DNA of 8,004 bases. Origin: Bacillota bacterium (GTDB lineage Bacteria > Bacillota > Clostridia > Lachnospirales > Lachnospiraceae). Position 1 is the stretch's first letter. Each line of letters opens with the position of its first letter. The stretch is taken from the NCBI GenBank assembly GCA_023419655.1, contig JAEZXP010000139.1, positions 1 to 8,004 on the forward strand, written 5' to 3'. Under the pieces are notes generated by a model. It searched no databases and was not told the DNA's origin. It saw only the letters and a list, made by a program, of their open reading frames with translations. A program made the translations under genes and the position numbers. Positions 5,924 to 8,004 of the stretch are shown here, one piece after another.

Positions 5924-6880
5924 ATGGCAAGGTTAAAGGTAAAGAAAAAAAGGTCAAAGGGAAAACGGTTGTCGTATCTGAAGAAGGCGGCTCCATTATA
6001 CCTGATGCTTGTTCCGGCAGTAGTTATTATTTTTATTTATTGCTATATTCCGATGGCGGGAAATATAATTGCTTTTCAAAAATTCAGTGCGGCAAAGGGA
6101 TTGTTCAGTGATAAACAGACCTGGGTTGGCTTTGATAATTTTAGATATATCTTTTCAATGAAAAACACATATCAGGTACTATATAACACAGTTTTTATTT
6201 CTTTTTTCAAAATTATATTATCCATTGTTGTTCCCTTAATCGTGGCATTATTGCTGAACGAAGTAACAAAATCCTGGTATAAAAGAACGGTACAGACAAT
6301 TATATATTTCCCGTATTTTATATCCTGGGTTATTTTAAGCGGTATTTTATTTGATATATTATCACCATCAACAGGAATAATAAATAGCATTTTAGGTGTT
6401 TTTAACATAGAACCTATCTATTTTTTAGGAAGTGAAAAGGCTTTTCCCTGGGTAATCATTATAAGTGATACCTGGAAAAATTACGGCTTTAATACAATTC
6501 TTTATTTGACAGCGATAACTTCAGTCTCACAGGATTTGTATGAATCGGCCGCCATGGACGGCGCAGGAATCCTAAAAAGGATGCGGCATGTGACAATCCC
6601 CGGAATTCTCCCTATCATCATACTTACCGCAGTGCTGTCCATGGGAAGTATTTTAAATGCAGGATTTGAACAGGTTTTTAATCTTGCTACTCCGACAGTT
6701 TACACGACAGGAGACATAATTGATACCCTTGTCTACCGGATGTCGATTGGAGCATCCGGCGGTGCAAGCCAATATTCGGCGGCAACGGCAATTGGCCTCT
6801 TTAAATCGGTAGTTTCATTTATCATGATATCAACGGGCTATTATCTTGCAAAACGGTATGCTGACTATAAGGTGTTTTAA
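5924..6880 (+). CDS. ABC sugar-type transporter permease, LplB family
   Basis: A 318-residue inner-membrane permease of the binding-protein-dependent transport family, LplB-like. It starts with a basic cytoplasmic tail (residues 4-21, rich in Lys and Arg). Six membrane segments can be seen near 24-45, 88-111, 124-146, 175-199, 228-250 and 287-307. The EAA loop that contacts the ATPase reads ESAAMDGAG at 207-215, with the later IPGILP at 225-230. The periplasmic loop after the first segment has the family phrase WVGFDNF (67-73). It pairs with the next permease to form the channel for the ligand delivered by the upstream lipoprotein. The longer GTG start at 5897 was not used, for the reason given at the ribosome site. 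No ATPase gene is next to it; importers of this type commonly use a shared MsmX-like ATPase, so the absence is expected. Confidence 0.93.
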   Translation: MARLKVKKKRSKGKRLSYLKKAAPLYLMLVPAVVIIFIYCYIPMAGNIIAFQKFSAAKGLFSDKQTWVGFDNFRYIFSMKNTYQVLYNTVFISFFKIILSIVVPLIVALLLNEVTKSWYKRTVQTIIYFPYFISWVILSGILFDILSPSTGIINSILGVFNIEPIYFLGSEKAFPWVIIISDTWKNYGFNTILYLTAITSVSQDLYESAAMDGAGILKRMRHVTIPGILPIIILTAVLSMGSILNAGFEQVFNLATPTVYTTGDIIDTLVYRMSIGASGGASQYSAATAIGLFKSVVSFIMISTGYYLAKRYADYKVF

Positions 6881-6888
6881 GGAGGTGA
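6879..6888 (+). promoter_or_regulatory. Full-length Shine-Dalgarno overlapping the first permease stop codon
   Basis: AAGGAGGTGA is complementary to the whole anti-Shine-Dalgarno stretch of 16S rRNA. Its AA belongs to the TAA stop of the first permease, and 9 bases separate it from ATG 6898. This favours re-initiation and balanced production of the two permeases. Confidence 0.75.
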
Positions 6889-6897
6889 GGTGAATAG

Positions 6898-7791
6898 ATG
6901 GTTACGTATAAAACAGTCGGAGGAAGGATATTCAAAATAGTAAATATTGTTTTTTTAGGCTCATTAGCACTGCTTAGTCTTTTGCCGATTATAAATATCT
7001 TAGCGGTTTCATTCAGCTCCGGTCAGGCCGCGGCAGCAGGAAAAGTGTTTTTGAGTCCGGTTGATTTCAACTGGAGTGCCTATAAGTTTGTCATGGGAAA
7101 TCCGATTTTCTGGAGTGCCTTTTGGGTGTCCATTAAGAGAGTGTTCATAGGTGTGCCGGTTAATTTGTTTCTTATTATAATCACCGCGTATCCGTTAAGC
7201 CTATCGAACAATGAATTAAAAGGAAGGTCGTTCTTTTCATGGTTCTTTATGTTTTCCATGCTGTTTTCCGGAGGATTGATTCCATTGTACCTGACGATTC
7301 AGATGACAGGGCTTATCGACAGCTTCTGGTCCTTAATCGTACCATCGGCGGTCCCGGTATATTATGTGATTATTATGATTAATTTCTACCGCCAGGTACC
7401 GAAAGAGCTTGTGGAGGCCGCAGAGATTGACGGGGCAGGAACCTTCAGGATTCTCTTTAAAATCATGGTTCCTCTGGTTAAGCCGGCAATCGCAACCATT
7501 ATTCTCTTGTGCTTTATTTTGCACTGGAATTCATGGTTTGACGGACTTCTCTATATAGGGCAGCAAAATAAACAGCCGCTTCAAAGCTATTTACAGGCGC
7601 TGCTGGCAAGGTCCATTGATGTGGCGGCTCTTGCAAGAAATCCTGAACAATGGAAGGTAATGCAGTTTGTGAGTGAGCGCACGGTGAAAAGTGCACAGAT
7701 ATTTATTGCTACAATACCAATTATGGTGATTTACCCGATTGCCCAGAATTATTTTATTAAGGGAGGCATGCTTGGAGCAGTGAAAGGGTAA
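6898..7791 (+). CDS. ABC sugar-type transporter permease, LplC/YtcP family
   Basis: A 297-residue integral membrane permease, partner of the LplB-like protein. Membrane segments are visible near residues 13-37, 74-100, 112-134, 142-163, 193-211 and 267-286. The EAA loop reads LVEAAEIDGAG at 171-181, followed by FKIMVPLVKP at 187-196, the canonical spacing for ATPase docking. The C-terminus ends in YFIKGGMLGAVKG, the conserved tail of the YtcP/LplC subgroup. It starts 17 bases after the first permease, so the two are almost certainly co-translated. Together with the lipoprotein they make a complete importer apart from the nucleotide-binding subunit. Subfamily assignment is firm and the transported compound unknown. 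Confidence 0.94.
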   Translation: MVTYKTVGGRIFKIVNIVFLGSLALLSLLPIINILAVSFSSGQAAAAGKVFLSPVDFNWSAYKFVMGNPIFWSAFWVSIKRVFIGVPVNLFLIIITAYPLSLSNNELKGRSFFSWFFMFSMLFSGGLIPLYLTIQMTGLIDSFWSLIVPSAVPVYYVIIMINFYRQVPKELVEAAEIDGAGTFRILFKIMVPLVKPAIATIILLCFILHWNSWFDGLLYIGQQNKQPLQSYLQALLARSIDVAALARNPEQWKVMQFVSERTVKSAQIFIATIPIMVIYPIAQNYFIKGGMLGAVKG

Positions 7792-7819
7792 CGCAAAACA
7801 AGTACTAGGAGGTTATGAT

Positions 7820-8004
7820 ATGAAGCCTAAGATTTCAGATTTAGAATTTAGGAAAAGAATTACGAGTACACAGGAAATGATGAAGAAACAAGGGCTTGAT
7901 TTGGTGCTCACCTACGGTAATGAAGCAGAGCCGCAGTTTGTCCGCTATTATTGCAACTACTGGCCGTCATTTGAAACGGCCGGGGTATTGATACCGCAAG
8001 AAGG
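7820..8004 (+). CDS. Creatinase/aminopeptidase P-like M24 protein, N-terminal part (truncated by window edge)
   Basis: The start ATG at 7820 has AGGAGG (7807-7812) 7 bases upstream; the frame is open to the edge (61 codons plus 2 bases). The visible part, with FRKRITSTQEMMKKQGLDLVL at 10-30 (helix then strand) and FVRYYCNYWPSFETAGVLIP at 40-59, matches the creatinase N-terminal domain that precedes the M24 pita-bread domain in Xaa-Pro peptidases and creatinase-like enzymes. The metal-binding catalytic domain would lie beyond the window, so activity cannot be judged. It begins 28 bases after the second permease and is probably in the same operon, suggesting that it processes the imported compound or a peptide released from it. 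An earlier ATG at 7815 is out of frame and stops at once. Confidence 0.8.
   Translation, partial: MKPKISDLEFRKRITSTQEMMKKQGLDLVLTYGNEAEPQFVRYYCNYWPSFETAGVLIPQE

Noticed and set aside
1..8004. CRISPR array, insertion sequence, tRNA or rRNA
   Set aside because: No regular short repeats with spacers, no transposase motifs or terminal inverted repeats, and no tRNA- or rRNA-like sequence was recognised by eye.

Overview
The window reads as the chromosome of a low-GC, Gram-positive anaerobe of the Clostridia, most likely Lachnospiraceae-like. The reasons are strong AGGAGG ribosome binding sites before nearly every gene, AT-rich intergenic DNA, a stand-alone flavodiiron protein typical of anaerobes, a lipoprotein solute-binding protein of the LplA/YtcQ type, and a secreted beta-helix repeat protein. 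The genus is an inference and cannot be fixed from the sequence.

Layout. (1) Minus strand, 1-766: the first 255 residues of a secreted protein with a signal peptide and about 28-residue beta-helix-like repeats, running off the left edge. Its upstream region (767-960) holds a promoter candidate, a two-turn direct repeat and a leader hairpin. (2) Minus strand, 1042-2250: a flavodiiron protein (O2/NO reductase) followed by a strong hairpin terminator. Its full-length reading frame has no ATG, GTG, TTG or CTG at the expected start; an ATA or ATT codon sits where the ribosome binding site points. (3) 2251-2539: a divergent intergenic region with a promoter candidate on each strand and a small inverted repeat. 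(4) Plus strand, 2540-8004: a gene set with one orientation. It comprises a cytoplasmic neutral/alkaline ceramidase-family metal amidase-like protein, a lipoprotein sugar-type substrate-binding protein, two LplB/LplC-type ABC permeases, and the start of a creatinase/aminopeptidase P-like (M24) protein cut by the right edge.

How the genes may work together. The binding protein and the two permeases form a CUT1-type importer; no ATPase gene is visible, and such importers often share one encoded elsewhere. The ceramidase-family protein has no signal peptide and M24 proteins are usually cytoplasmic, so both probably act on what the importer brings in. Both families are associated with C-N bond hydrolysis or related metal-dependent chemistry, so the locus may take up and dismantle an amide-containing glycan or peptide-like compound. 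That substrate proposal is inference. A strong stem-loop between the binding-protein gene and the permease genes probably sets the expected excess of binding protein over membrane subunits. The flavodiiron protein and the repeat protein appear to be independent, unrelated units.
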